DNA of 64,000 nucleotides from Dactylonectria macrodidyma (GCA_020744425.1 JAGMUV010000005.1:558001-622000), one strand, 5' to 3'; positions 1 to 12,342 are shown, counted from the first letter of the stretch. Notes: a model not told the origin generated them from the sequence alone. Made by a program: numbers and translations.

Positions 1-808
1 TGAGTTCCTGGGGCAAGTTGTTGAAGCCGGCGTGGAAGGTCTGTGGCGAAGTTGGAGAAATCTTGACTCGTTTTAGGTTGGAGAGTAGTCGTGTCGTGAG
101 GTTTGGAATATGTGATGGATCGATATCCCACTGAGCACCAGATTAGCACGTAACGATATACCCCCGGAGCATCTCGCGTACCCATCCGCTCGGAACCTCA
201 AACCAGCACTGCGAGTTATAATAGCCGCGAAAACCCCATTCGGTTGATCCTCCGGGAGCCTTCTCGGGGCAAAAAGGGACAAAATGGCATTTGGACGTTC
301 CCTCGGAGCGTGACATTTCCCATCGTCGATTGAGTGTGACCCAAAGATCTCCCAGAGATCGAAGCTGTGATCCCGATGACGTTTTCATGGCCCGATTGAC
401 GATTTCTTCGCAGGCATAATGTATGCCAAAGAACCAAGAATCACTGGTAACCAGTGGTGTAATGTTGCTGGGTAGATCGACTTGCCATATGGAACAACTC
501 CGTGGTCCGCAGTACTTGTCTTGTGGTTCAACGACCTGATCACTCTGAAGAAGCATCAGCTCTCCTTCGTGATGGCGATCTCCCGTGGCGGTATGTCGAG
601 TGATTGAAAGTTCCGGGACATGTTTTGAATCGGACTTATTCTTCTTGAGGGTAGATAGGCGAGGACCCTCGAGGGCGATGGCGTTTGTTCTCCAGTCCTT
701 GGGATGCCAGAGGTCAGGGCCACTCGTGGAGTTTTCTCCAAAACGTCTGGAGTAAATGAACTCGCCGCAAATTGAGCAGAGAGGAAAGTCTCTTCTACAG
801 CAACCCAT
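1..808 (-). CDS. F-box-like hypothetical protein (3' end beyond window)
   Basis: The model has two exons, 808-182 and 130-1, and runs off the left edge. The 51-bp intron 131-181 starts GTACGC, has a GTGCTAAT branch site and ends CTCAG; phase is kept (W then WDIDP). The start at 808 is chosen because the protein then opens with a Cys pair (CSICGEF), usual for this family, and the in-frame sequence upstream does not look coding. Visible landmarks are FFGIHYACEEIVNRA and LRSLGDLWVTLNRRW. After the intron comes LTTRLLSNLK and, at the cut end, FNNLPQEL, the opening of an F-box (substrate adaptor of SCF ubiquitin ligases). The family link is from memory of similar uncharacterised ascomycete proteins. 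Only about 252 residues are visible, so most of the F-box lies outside. Function is inferred; no substrate can be named. Confidence 0.6.
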
Positions 809-1857
809 GGTGGATAAGAAAATGCGCGATAGTTCGGGGTGTGCAGAGTTGTCGATGCAAGAACGTGCGAGGCAGGCGGAACACCATTCTCCTGCGGGTT
901 TGCCCCGGAAAGGAGAATGAAGAGAAAAGCGGGAACAATGAAAAAGAGGAAAAAAGAAAACCCGCTTTAGGTCGCTCCGTTCCGTTGACTTTGCCGTCGG
1001 CACGTGAAACGAACGCCTGTATGAATCACTACTGCGTTTGCATGTGGAGCAGAACGAGCCTTTGTGCATTGATGTTGCGTTTGGGTGTCCGAAACGGTGA
1101 AAAAAAAAACCGAACCTCCATGAATCACTGCCGCCGGAGCGGAGCTGGTGAATCACTCTGGCAATTCCGGCATGTTTTCCCCATGCTCGCGCGCGGTCAG
1201 AACTTTGGACATCCCAAAGCTGCGATGTTAAGCGACTGCCGCCTTCGAAGCGAGCTTTGTGTTTCTTCAGCCGTGTGACCACCTTCTTTGTCCAAAACTC
1301 ACAGTTATTTGGGGGTGGACAGATTGTCTACGTGATGTGTTTCCAACGGCGACGAGACGTGGAAGCCCGTCCGTATGTGTCGCTAAGTCCTCCGTGGTAT
1401 TGTCCATCATTGACAACACGGAATTTATCCAAGGTTTTGTATTCTTGGCTAATGAGGATCAAACCTATGAACAAACTATCGCCTTTCAATTTCAACCTTC
1501 AAGCTTATAATGGCGCCTAAGAGTGTTTGTCTGTGATCCTCCAGTTCCACGTCGCGCGCCCATGTCACGTTTCTCGCATTCGACTCGCCAGCATCCAAAC
1601 TCAAGCAAACCGCACTACGCTCCTGATGTGAATTAATTTAATTCGTTTGATGGTGCCTAGACGGTAACATATCATTCACCAGGGTCATCACCTTCATTTG
1701 ACTATAGAACATAAACTGAAGCACTCCCATCAGTCAGACGTAGTGCCACTACACTCATTTTTTTCGACTTCATCATCTCATTTCGTCTACATACACTCAT
1801 ACTTGTCTCACTCATACTCGCTTTTCTCCATGCTTGCCTGGCATCTGGTGGATCGAA
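809..1857. other. Intergenic, divergent promoter region
   Basis: This lies between two divergently transcribed genes. It holds pyrimidine-rich tracts just before 1858, typical of fungal 5' leaders. Both strands stay open for about 150 codons near 800-1280, but the translations have no protein character. No RNA gene or repeat was seen. Confidence 0.6.
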
Positions 1858-4800
1858 ATGAACCTGCTTTTCTTGGTCTGGGTTTCTGGTGCCATGGGAG
1901 GCCGGCGCCAACCATCATCACCGTTTCCGTTTCTCAATTCCACTGGAATTGTGCCGACGGAGACATGTCCTGTTGATTATGAAACTTCCATGGGAGGCTT
2001 CGTGTCACAGGGTTCTACAGCCCCTAGCGACACGGCTAATCTCCCACCTCCAACCTCAACTTCATCGTGCTCCTCCTCTGGCTCTCTTTCTGACCCAATC
2101 AGAAGTGACAGCCTTCCTAGCCAGTCTCTGATGAGAAGCGAGTTGTCACTATGGACCAACTCTGCCCACTCTGCCTCTTCAGTGCTGTCATTTCCTTCCT
2201 CCTGGATTCCCAGTATTGCAACTCGCCCCATCTACACCCATACATCCTCCTTTGGAAATACCTCCCACCTGCCTCTGAATAACACTGTTGGATCAGCTTC
2301 AACTCTTACTGTATCAGCATCTGGTGCTAGTTTTGGCATCACCTCCGATCCCCTGAGACCGTCAAAAGCCAAACCGCTAGAAAATAGCGTTTCAATTACC
2401 GTCAAAGAACCGACGGGAACTGACTCTTTTTCATCCAAAGACACACCTCAAACCATTTTATTTGCAACAAATACCGAGGCAAGCGCTGCGTCGAGACCCA
2501 CCACGCTAGGCCAGCATACCCCCACGGATCTCGGTGACACTGACTTGGAGGTCACCCAAGAGTCGACTGCAGAATCCAAGAATGTATTTAATCCCGTCGA
2601 TAACACGACAGCTGTCCCTTCCAAACCTGAAGGTGGCTTAAGCACTACGCCAGGACTGCCAGCATCAACTCAGTTCAGTGACAATACTGTACAACCCGCT
2701 TCGGAGTCGAAATCTTCTCAACTCACAGCAACCGACATGCTTATATCTACTTCTCCAAAAATCACCACACAAGCGTGCGATTTTGACCTGATTACATCCA
2801 CCGCAACAGAACCCCCACCGAACATGCACAGTTCGGTTGTCTCCGACCACCCCGAATGGACGACAAATACTTGGGTTACGACTACCTCGGAGGGCTTCAG
2901 GGAGCCAACCGTTGTTCCATTGCTCTTTAATTGCAGGGGATGCGGTGGCAGCGGCAAGGCCATTGTAATATTTGGCTGGCCCAAGTCTACCAACACCCTG
3001 TTTGACTTCCCAGGCTTACCCAAGTTCTGGTTTCCCTGCACACCCCCCGTTTGCAGCACACCCCCTCAGACTTTTTCTGAGGATGGCGGAGATAATAAAG
3101 ACGACGATTTATCATCTGAAACGGATGAAGACGAGACTGAAAGCACAAAAGAGGCCACAAGTGCTTGTAGCGAGGAGGTTACTGCAAGTGATTGCCTCGT
3201 TGCGTGCGCTCCGACTATTGGATGGGACGACGCCGATGTCACCGATGAATGCATTACAACATGCACTAAGACCCACATGGTTGCCTTGCAATAGGTACCA
3301 CTTCAACTACTCCGCCTGAGGGTTGTAGTGTTGCTACGGATGAACCTTGTGGGCTCTGCTCAAGCCAGCTCGGAAGCGACATGGTTTCAGCCACAATCCT
3401 CGATGACATTGAACATGCCACGATAGGGAAACGACGGCCTCACCGAACAAATACTAAGGAAGATGATATTGGGCAATGTGACATAACTGCCTACTTTCCA
3501 CAGTACCCGAAAGGAAACGATGTGTTCATGTATGAGAAAGACATCACAAAGGTCGGCAATTCGGATTTAAATCAGATCCATCGATGGTACTACTGGAAGC
3601 GAGACCCCAATTGTGCTCTTCAAATTGTCGGGCCAGTGCCATACAATCGGTTCTTTGGAAACGGAAGCCCTCCCGAAAATGATGAAGATAAACAGCCATC
3701 CATAGATCACGTCTTCGAAAAGAGCTTTTTACGAGAATATTGGTGGGAAATCACGAACAAAAGCAATCGACACATCCATGGCAGCACACCCAGTGAGATT
3801 CAGAAGAATATCACCTGCAAGGACCTGATCTATTACGGGAGCGATGCATCTGGGCTGGCTCTCATTGATAATGTCTACAACATGTATCCAAGGGCCAAGC
3901 AAAATAAGAACAACCGGGCTCGGCCCATTGACCCTCAGTATTTGAACGACCTCATTGGCATGGACGCATGGACGAATTATGCCAAGGTGAGATGAATCAT
4001 TCGTAATTTCCTTCATTAAATCACGATCTGATATATGGAGATGAAAGGGTCTATCGACTACTCCTCATTACATTAGGACATTAGTAACCGAAGCTATGGA
4101 CGTTCAGCTCGATCAGTCATCGACCTTGAAAGAAGTCTATGATGCCATCGAGTTTGAAATTGATCTTCTTGAGAAACTCTTTATAGGCGTGGAGATGATA
4201 AAGAAAAAGCCAGCTTTGGAAGCCATGGTGCGACAAAACCAACGAATCTTTGCACGGCTGTAGGTTGCAATGAATATGCATGTGGAGATAAAATGTTGAC
4301 GAGTACTTCCTCCAGTCAGGATATCGATAACTACGCATGGAATTGCAAGAATGACCCGGCTGTAAAAGCCAACATGTGGTCATTTGCGACTCGATACCAG
4401 GAATTCATGGAGGATCGGTTCACGGGAACCAAGGCGCATTCCATCAACCAGGCCATTTCCAACGCATTCACGGCGTTAGTGCCTCGAATTTTCACCGATA
4501 TCAGCACTGCCATCCATGTCGGGAAAAACACAAAATGGCCGACAAAGCTGGCTCAGAAAAATGCTTTGGAGAAGCTGGCAGAATTCAAGCGCAGGTACGC
4601 GCTTATGAAGCAGTTTGAGACCAATCCTCCGTCTGTGACCATCAGTTGGGAGTGGAATTATGTGTCGAAGAGGGACTCAGAGGGCACTGATGGAGGCTCT
4701 TGCCCGGTCCAGTCGAATTCTGAAATCGACTCAACCAGTTTGAAGTCGATTACCCAATCCCAAACGGACAGTTCGACAGCTCCATTTACCACTGCAAATC

Positions 4801-5368
4801 AACCGTCCGCCTCGAACGACGGATCCTTCACGACGATGTTATCTGCAGAGCCTACGGTTACAAAGGTTCCCTTCGAGCTGAGAAATCTGCAGTGCAACAA
4901 CGCAGATGATTTTAGAGGCCATGGTGATATCAGCGAGCGTAGCGTCGAGTACGTTGCAAGATACTTTTGTGACCAAGCCTACCACCGCGAAGAGTTCATA
5001 CGAAAAGGAAGCGAGGCCATCAGTTACATAAGTCCAGATCGAGATCTTCACTTCCATGAAGCATCTTTTACTTGGGTTGATGGATGTGTTACTGAAAAAG
5101 ATGAGATAATTATTGTCGACCCTTGGGCAGTATACGCGAACGCAGAGGGAGTCACTAGAATGAGTTGCCCCGAGCTGCTCCACTATGCTTGGAAGAATTG
5201 TAAGTTCTCTGCAACCAAATACGCCTCATATTCTAAATCTTTGTTGTCACAGGTATCAATCGCGGTGTTGGAGGTTCTGTGGATGTGGGCTGCGTCAGAT
5301 ACGCGATAAAATCTGGTCTTCAAATTGACCTTCGCTGTTGGGTATCGTGTACCACGTTTAGCCACTAG
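1858..5368 (+). pseudogene. Large secreted Ser/Thr-rich protein with apparent frameshift
   Basis: The start at 1858 gives a signal peptide (MNLLFLVWVSGAMGG). A roughly 350-residue Ser/Thr/Pro-rich, probably O-glycosylated stalk follows, then a cysteine cluster (CRGCGGSG, CSEEV, CLVAC, CITTC). Reading continues in another frame as HGCLAIGTT, TPPEGCSVA, DEPCGLC, with two bases too many at about 3274-3275. No GT..AG pair in the right phase was found there, so a frameshift (or a sequence error) is the simplest reading. Later introns fit by phase: 3987-4047 (weakest), 4260-4315 and 5200-5252 (GTAAGT..CACAG). The C-terminal part carries DHVFEKSFLREYW and an RYFCDQAYHREEF region, then ends SCTTFSH. 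Intact, it would be about 1110 residues. It resembles large uncharacterised secreted proteins of plant- and fungus-associated ascomycetes; function unknown. Confidence is for a real gene locus, less for each exon. Confidence 0.55.
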
Positions 5369-6027
5369 ATTATAGACGATACCATATCAGGGTCTGTACG
5401 ACATGGAAGTAGTTGGCGATAGTTCCTTGACTCGGTGCTCAGTGCCTTGAATAAACGAATTCGTTCTCGTCATGAACAGGCGGAAACAACTTGCTTCACT
5501 TCCAGCGTAGTTGGAGTCACAAACTCCGCAGTGTGTGACTGCCACAACAGCCACCGAAAAAAAAACAAAAGTTGACCTCGCATTTTGCGAACCAGGCTGA
5601 ACAGTGACAGCTGGGCAAGGCGATGCTGCAGGATGGGCCAATAAAAATCTGCAGGCTGACAGCCAGGCAAACACATGTGCCACGGGGAGACTCAGCTCAA
5701 TTTACAGCCACTTTTCCCCGCCTCTTGATCTCTTTGCAAAGTTGACCCGCTGGTCGATCTTGAGCTCCCCGGAAACACCACCCCCATAGAAGTCACAGAA
5801 GTCACGGACTTCGTCACGCATTCACATATCGTCTTGAGAACACCGCAGCGACATTTTACTTGTTCCTCTCTCAGCTACCCTCGGATCTCTATTCCCCGCT
5901 CTGCTGCAGAGCCTCGTCTCGACTTTGCATTTCTTCTGTGTGCCAGGAAGCTGTCAGCGCGCGCACCGGCTCTGCACCTGACGACATGATCGATGCGTAC
6001 TCTATCGGAGATATCTGCTAGTGCAAC
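5369..6027. other. Intergenic, promoter of the NACHT-ankyrin gene
   Basis: It includes the 3' flank of the secreted protein gene and a C/T-rich leader (5700-5990). No gene or repeat was recognised. Confidence 0.6.
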
Positions 6028-9000
6028 ATGAGCGCACAAACAAAGCTCCCCCAGGTCATCCCCGCCACAGGATTGACAGTCGTTGTGCCACACGACGATC
6101 CCGCACTCGAGTACGTCGCGACTGAACATGGCTCCGTGTTCTCGAATGAAACGCTAACAAAACAGTATTGTCTTTGTTCATGGCTTCACAGGCCACCCAG
6201 AACGTACGTGGAGACACAAACGGGGCGACCCTCGGCAGTCCGAAAATGACATCGACGACACGTCTGAACCCCAGCCCAAAGCCCGACGCTTCAATCCGTT
6301 TCCAACGTTCCGACCCGACAACAATGCTGTGTATTCTTCTTCTGTGTACTGGCCCCGCGATCTCCTTCCTACGACCGTTCCGAACGCCCGAGTCCTAACC
6401 TATGGGTACGATACCAACATCAGGCATTGGGCCAACCAACCAGTTAGCCGCAATACTGTTCGAGACATAGGATGGGACTTCCTGGTTGCTCTCGAAGCCG
6501 GCCGACGAGATGCACCAACGAGGCCTCTTCTGTTTATTGTACACAGCTTAGGAGGAATCGTTGTCAAGGAGATGTTGCGACGCTCCAGCGGCTGCTCTCA
6601 AGGGCAACACCACCTCCGACATGTCTTCGACTCAACGAACGGCATCATGTTCTTTGGCACTCCCCATGGCGGAGCAGACCCACGAAAGTTTCTCCAGCAT
6701 GCTGCAGAACTGGTCATCAGGGCGATTGGTTACAAGGTCAATGAAGATATTGTGAACACTTTGCTCCCTTCATCGGAGCGTTTGAAGGAGTTGAGGGACG
6801 AGTTCAGTCCGATGGCGCATGAGAAACAGTGGACAATCCACTCCTTTCAGGAACAACTTGGAATCAAGTCCCTGAATGGCCGCAAGGTATGCAGTTGCCA
6901 TTATCCGACGGCTGCAGACTAACGCTGAGAGTAATTAGGTCGTGGAAGATACCTCTTCGTATCTCAATTTCTCCTCCATCGAGACTACGGAGCATATCTG
7001 TCACAGTCACATCGACATGTGCCGTTTCACCGGACCCGAAGACCCCGAGTACAAGAAGGTCTCTGCCGCCCTCGAACGAATGGTATCAAACCTACGTCAG
7101 AGCGAAACTACTACTGCCACTTATTCCCTCACCAGCGAACAAAAGCAACAGCTGCGAGATTCTCTCAAATTCGCACAGATTGACGCACGTTACATGACAA
7201 TCAAGAGTGCCCACGCAAGGACTTGCAAATGGCTTAAGAAGATGGACGAATACCGCCACTGGTTAGACCCCAACCAGCTTCACAAACATCACGGGTTCCT
7301 TTGGATCAAGGGAAAACCAGGAACAGGAAAGTCAACCCTCATGAAGTTCGCTATGGCGCAAGCCAGAAGAACTATGAAGGACAAGATAATTCTATCGTTC
7401 TTTTTCAACGCTCGTGGCGAAAAACTCGAGAAGTCCACCGTTGGGATGTATCGCTCGCTTCTCCTACAACTCCTAGACGGCATTCCCACCCTCGAAGCCA
7501 TTTTCGACTCCCTTCACTTGACTTCTTGGCCACAGGATGGGTTAATGGAATGGAGTGTGGAGCTGCTCAAGGATCTTTTTGAGCAAGGTGTTCAGCTTCT
7601 TGGAAAGTCAGAGGTCGTTTGCTTTATCGATGCTCTTGATGAATGCAACGAGAATCAGGTTCGGGACATGGTGTCATTTTTCCAGCACATTGGAGAGTTA
7701 GCTACAGCATTCAACATCCGATTTCAAGTGTGTTTCTCCAGCCGGCATTATCCATACATCACCATTGATCATGGATTAGAATTGGTCTTAGAGGGTCAAG
7801 TAGGCCATGATCAAGACATCGCCAACTATGTCAACTGCGAACTCAAAATAGGGCACAGCAAAGCCGCTGATGAGATCAGAGCTGAATTACAGGCTAAAGC
7901 ATCTGGTATCTTCATGTGGATCGTCCTTGTCGTGGACATCCTCAATAAGGAACATGATCGTGGACGCATCCATGCGTTACGCAAACGACTTCGGGAGATC
8001 CCGGCCGGCTTGCATGAACTCTTCCGAGATATTCTCACGAGGGATACTCGAGATAGAGAAGAGTTGATCTTATGCATCCAATGGGTTAGTTTTGCAAGCA
8101 GGCCTTTGTGCCCAGAAGAACTCTACTTTGCTGTCCTGGCTGGGACGGACCCCGAATTCTTGGCACCACGGGATCTTGAGCTTACCACTCTATCCATCAT
8201 TGAGAGGTTCATACTCGACTGCTCGAAAGGACTAGTCGAAACTACTAAATCGAAACTTCCAGTGGTCCAGTTCATCCACGAGTCAGTGCGCGATTTCCTT
8301 CTCAAGGACGGTGGCCTTCATGATATCTGGCCGGACCTTGGTAATGGTTTTCAAGGGCAAAGTCATGAAACTTTAAAGAAGTGCTGCCTGAAATACATCA
8401 ATGCCGACATTTCTGGCAGCCTTAGACTTCCTGAGCAGCTACCAAAGGCCTCGAGCAGCGACGCTGCCGAACTTCGAGAGAGGACACAACAGGCGTTCCC
8501 CTTCCTCAAATATGCCGTCACTAAGATTTTCTATCATGCAAATGAAGCTGAATCAGAGGGAATATCTCAGCACCACTTCCTGAAGAGTTTGCCCTTACCA
8601 CAGTGGATTTACCTGGACAATCTTCTTGAGAAGTTTGAGTCACGCCGCCACACGTCAGAGGCGAGCATTTTGTACCTGCTTGCAGAGGGAAATATGGCCC
8701 ACCTGCTTGAGCGCCACTTTTCCATGTCTTCTCCGCTAGAAAAGACCGGGGAAAGATATGAGACTCCGTTATTTGCAGCACTTGCTACCGGAAGCGTCCA
8801 TGCGACTCAAGTACTCGCAGAAATCGGGCTGCTGAAATACAAGAACTCTAGGTTCTCGTTTCGGGAGCTCTGTCGACAGTACTCAGAGAATCCAAACTCA
8901 ATACCTAACCTAGGGCGCGATTTCTGCCCTTCTAAGAGCCTACTTGCACACTATACACAATTCGGAGAGGCTAGGCTTGGTTTACTTGCTCTTGCTCTTG

Positions 9001-9521
9001 GTAAAGACGATGTAAATTGTCGCAATAATCGCCAACAGACACCGCTACACACTGCTTGTGAAAATGGTCACCTGGCGGTCGCAAGGCTACTCATTGAATC
9101 AGGTGCTGATAAGGAGGCGAAGGATACAAGGGATATGACACCACTGCATGTTGCAGCTACGAGGGGCCACCCAGACATCGGACGGCTGCTTGTTGAAGCC
9201 GGTGCTGATATCGGCGCTTGCGGAAATTATGGATGGACACCACTGCACTATGCAGCCGACAGTGGCCACCTAGACATCGGAAGCGTTCTCATTGAAGCAG
9301 GTGCCGATAAGGAGGGAAGGGATGCAATGGGATTGACATCGCTGCATGTTGCAGCTAGGAGGGGCCACTCAGACATCGGAAGGCTACTCATTAAAGCAGG
9401 TGCTAATATAGATGCTCGAATTCCAGAGGTGTGGTGGACACCACTTTTCTATGCGGCTAAACATGGTCATTTGGATTTTGGGAGGCTGCTGATCGAAGCA
9501 GGTGCTGACCAGCAGGCCTAA
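6028..9521 (+). CDS. Alpha/beta hydrolase-NACHT-ankyrin NLR-like protein
   Basis: Exons 6028-6110, 6166-6886 and 6939-9521 (introns of 55 and 52 bp; the first has GCTAAC and AACAG) give 1128 aa. The N-terminal domain is a SERAC1/PGAP1-type alpha/beta hydrolase: DIVFVHGF near residue 28, nucleophile motif VHSLGG with Ser155, then FFGTPHGG. The central NACHT/STAND NTPase has Walker A GKPGTGKST (about 393-401) and Walker B CFIDALDE (about 496-503), followed by a winged-helix-like stretch (SRPLCPEELYFAV). Ankyrin repeats fill about 960-1128. Fungal proteins built this way are NLR-like sensors in which ligand binding to the repeats drives NTP-dependent oligomerisation and activates the N-terminal effector, as in heterokaryon incompatibility or antibiotic defence; the role here is inferred from architecture. 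The repeat array stops abruptly, with a decayed repeat just after the stop. Confidence 0.9.
9033..9518 (+). repeat. Array of about five ankyrin repeats (99-nt period)
   Basis: Successive units begin near 9033, 9135, 9234, 9333 and 9435, with the core TPLHVAA..GH.DIGRLL.EAGAD. Stretches such as GGCCAC.CAGACATCGGA recur almost unchanged between units, so the units are similar in DNA as well as protein. That fits recent duplication or exchange between repeats. Confidence 0.8.
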
Positions 9522-9625
9522 CAACGGATGCGAGGAATGACGATGGATTCACACCACTGCATATTGCAGCTAAAGTCACCTATAGGATCTCGGACGGTTA
9601 CTGATTGAAGCAAAGGCTAAGGTTA
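9522..9625 (+). pseudogene. Decayed ankyrin repeat after the NACHT-ANK stop codon
   Basis: Directly after TAA 9519-9521, translation in another frame gives NDDGFTPLHIAAK. The DNA then continues like a normal unit (ATCTCGGACGGTTACTGATT, then GAAGCAAAGGCTAAG) but with missing bases and a frame change. This is a former sixth repeat disabled by indels, so the protein was probably longer. Confidence 0.7.
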
Positions 9626-11633
9626 TCCGGCTTTAGTGTAAGAGTGGAAGTGTACAGAGCGCTTTGCCCCAATACTATGTATAGCCTTGAGGAGAAAGCG
9701 ACATGAGGTGCTGAACTCAACAAATCGTTCATCTCCTTTTGGGCGCGGGTGATGCTCCGAGGTACGCTACCATTTCTTTGGTCCGGGCGCCTGCTAGGCC
9801 GTCGGGAAATGTTTAGGTATGTAGCAAACGAATACGAGTATATGCAGTTTTGTCTAACCTTGTGAGCGCGTGGTCATCCGTCCGATGATCTTATATGAAT
9901 ATCAACCGCGCCGAACAGGACCAACAATCGTGTAATGTGACTCGGATGTAGAGCGGTCTAGAAGCATCTCACCCAGCAGCACAGTAAACCTGGCGTGGAA
10001 ACTGAGTATGTGCCGATGAGATGTGCTCGTAAAGTTCCCAGTTGCGAAGAGACGGTATAGTTGGTAGTTTTGGAACTGCTCACGGGTTTCCTCGCCATTG
10101 TTCTGGAACGTGACGATCATGTGTACATACTCCAGTCCCTCTCGCTTCCTCTGCCATTCATTCAACCTTTGAGACATACTTACGCCTCCCTTGTGGTTCT
10201 AGACCGCCAGCTACCTCACCGCTAAGCCGGGCGATGGGGAGCCTAGGGCTATGTGCGGGTATCGATCGATGCATTCCTGTCCTGGCGGGATCGCTGCGCC
10301 ATCATGGTATTCTCCCGTTATTGGGCCTTCCTCGCGCCATAATGCCAGGAAAGATTCTATCTCGGCTAAAATCAAGCATGCAGTACAAGCTAGCTTGGAT
10401 TCACGATTCCCTCTTCCCAGAACCAGGACATCGAACGCGCGCAACGCTCCGAGTCTGGACCTTGTTGACTTTCGGGACCCGGCTTGCACAATTGCCAGAT
10501 TCATGAGCTCTATTTATCTCGGCCCCGAGCTCAGCTCCATGACTGAAAGCTTATGCTTGATGTCAGCCTCGGTCCTCCCCGGAAGCTTGAAGCTCCTAAG
10601 CATATCAACTTGACAAGCGGAGACGTGGACACTGAGCGCCGATCCTGGCTGCGCAAATAGCACACAGGTTAGTAATTCAAGCTCGGTAAGACTCTTTATG
10701 GAGTCTTTCGGGGAGTAAACAACTCCGAAAGGCCATCTACGAACTTTAGGGCGACTGGACGCCACAACAATAACCGCTTTGAGACATACCAAGCTCCGTA
10801 AGACGGAGCAACTAGTTCACGCTCCTGCAGATCGGCCCAGACAACGTTCCCGCAGTTAATCATTCCCGGAATGATCGCGATCCGCTGCGGGGCCGTCGGC
10901 ACTAGACCAAGTCACCGAGCTGGGCTTCTTCGATCTGGCCGCGATCTTGTAAGACATCAAGCTCTGTGATCGGTCTAGAGCTCAGCCTTGAAGGACAATC
11001 GACGACGGGTTCACAAAAGCAAGGCCCCGTGATCTTGGCAAACCTTACTCTATTGCTTGGCATAACTCTATGGTCCAAATTAAATACCAGTGATCCATAT
11101 GACACCACCAAGTTGTGCAACGATGGCGTGAAATGTACCACTCGGAGCGACCCGCAACGAGCCGAGACGCGGGCTACTAGTGTGGAATGGCTTCAGCCCT
11201 CAATGTCAACCGCGCGGCCCAATAGTGACTAAGAAAAACTGGGAAGAGGCCGTACGTACAAAAGCGGATGATTAACTTCTGGGACAGCCCTTTGTCTCAC
11301 CCACCCGAAAGTATGACTTAGCTGGGGACGCAATCTTAGCAATTCTGGGTCACAAAGGGCCAACGCTCCGAAAGCAAAAAAAGGTATTGGAAGCTGGAAT
11401 GTGCATTATCTTGGTGCGAACTCTCATCTCAGACAATGAGCAGCATCTGCTGTACGAACGGAGAGCATCATTAGCAGCGTTCTTTCCGCGATGGTTTTAT
11501 TGGGATCGACAAGAGGGTATATATAGAGGTGATCGTCGTCGTAATATCCTATGTTCTTCACTCACCAAGCCAACAGTTTTCACAACCCTCATTCTAACCA
11601 CACAGCAGCCCTACAACGACCCCGGCCATCATC
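9626..11633. other. Intergenic, with unexplained open segments on the minus strand
   Basis: No gene is recognised with confidence. On the minus strand, open segments at 11141-10902, 10902-10696, 10792-10514, 10504-10211 and 10177-9902 follow one another in different frames. Some read like protein (NCGNVVWADLQERELVAPS; YQLYRLFATGNF). Intron-like signals occur between them (GTATGTC near 10792, TTACTAACC near 10675). This could be a decayed multi-intron gene. I could not assemble a consistent model or name a family. Confidence 0.35.
11518..11525 (+). promoter_or_regulatory. TATA box of the 220-aa secreted protein gene
   Basis: TATATATA lies 109 bp upstream of the start codon at 11634, at a normal distance for a fungal TATA promoter with a short C/A-rich leader. 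Confidence 0.5.
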
Positions 11634-12342
11634 ATGAAGTTCTCCAACGTCCTCTTCTTTGCCTCCATGGTCATGGCCGCGCCCACCATGTATGAGAAGC
11701 CCCAGCTCGACACTAGACAGACCACCGTCATTGGAACGATCAACAATATCGTCAACACTCTTACCAACACCACCGCGACCAACATCCAGAACATCAGTAA
11801 GTCTCACAATCTCAAGGATGAAGGGGCCATTAACCTTGATAGACACTGCTGTCGCTGCCCTTCAGAATAACGTTGATGCCACTGTCGTTGTCCACCTCCA
11901 GGGCGTCATCAGGGCCAACCTTAAGGCTATTGCTATTGCTCTCCAGGAGGCCACCACTGACATTACTGCCGCTACCGTCGATGCCGTGGCTGCTGTCGGC
12001 GGCGACGTCAATAAGTTGACCGCCTCCCAGCTCGCCCAGCTCAAGGCTGCCGTCGATGCAGCTACCGTCGCCATTGGCAATATCAGTGCTTCAGTTTCTC
12101 TCGTTGTAACCGGCGTCACACCTGCCGTCGCCAAGTTCCTGAAAAGCGAAACCACTGCTGTCACCAACGCTATCCGACCCTTCATCGAGCCCATCTTTAC
12201 CTTTGTCAACGATCTCAGGAACGCTGGCGCCTCTGCCTCCGTTGTTGTCACTGGCCTCACTGGTATCCTCTCCCTCTTACTCCCCATTGCGCAAGTTGTC
12301 CTTGCGAACCTCGGCCTCGACCAGTTGGTCCTTCCCGTCTAA
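11634..12342 (+). CDS. Secreted cysteine-free Ala/Val-rich protein
   Basis: Exons 11634-11796 and 11843-12342, with a 46-bp intron (GTAAGT..TTGATAG, ATTAACC branch), give 220 aa. The signal peptide is MKFSNVLFFASMVMAAP. A short propeptide-like stretch ends LDTRQ, suggestive of Kex2-type or dibasic-like trimming. The mature part is an Ala/Val/Thr/Ile-rich, largely helical protein with no cysteine and a strongly hydrophobic C-terminus (LSLLLPIAQVVLANLGLDQL). It has the look of fungal surface proteins that coat hyphae or bind hydrophobic surfaces, but I recognise no named domain. A TATA box and compact leader suggest a highly expressed, regulated gene. Function unknown. Confidence 0.8.

Noticed and set aside
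809..1282. Upstream extension of the F-box-like reading frame
   Set aside because: Open by chance; the translation is Ser/Phe/Arg-rich without domain character, and the start at 808 fits the family.
3238..3294. Intron instead of a frameshift in the large secreted protein gene
   Set aside because: The only local donor (GTCACC) with acceptor AATAG gives the wrong reading phase, while the frame just after 3275 already encodes the expected Cys-containing sequence.
10189..10240. tRNA-like string near 10190-10240
   Set aside because: No paired acceptor or anticodon stems and no T-loop consensus on either strand.
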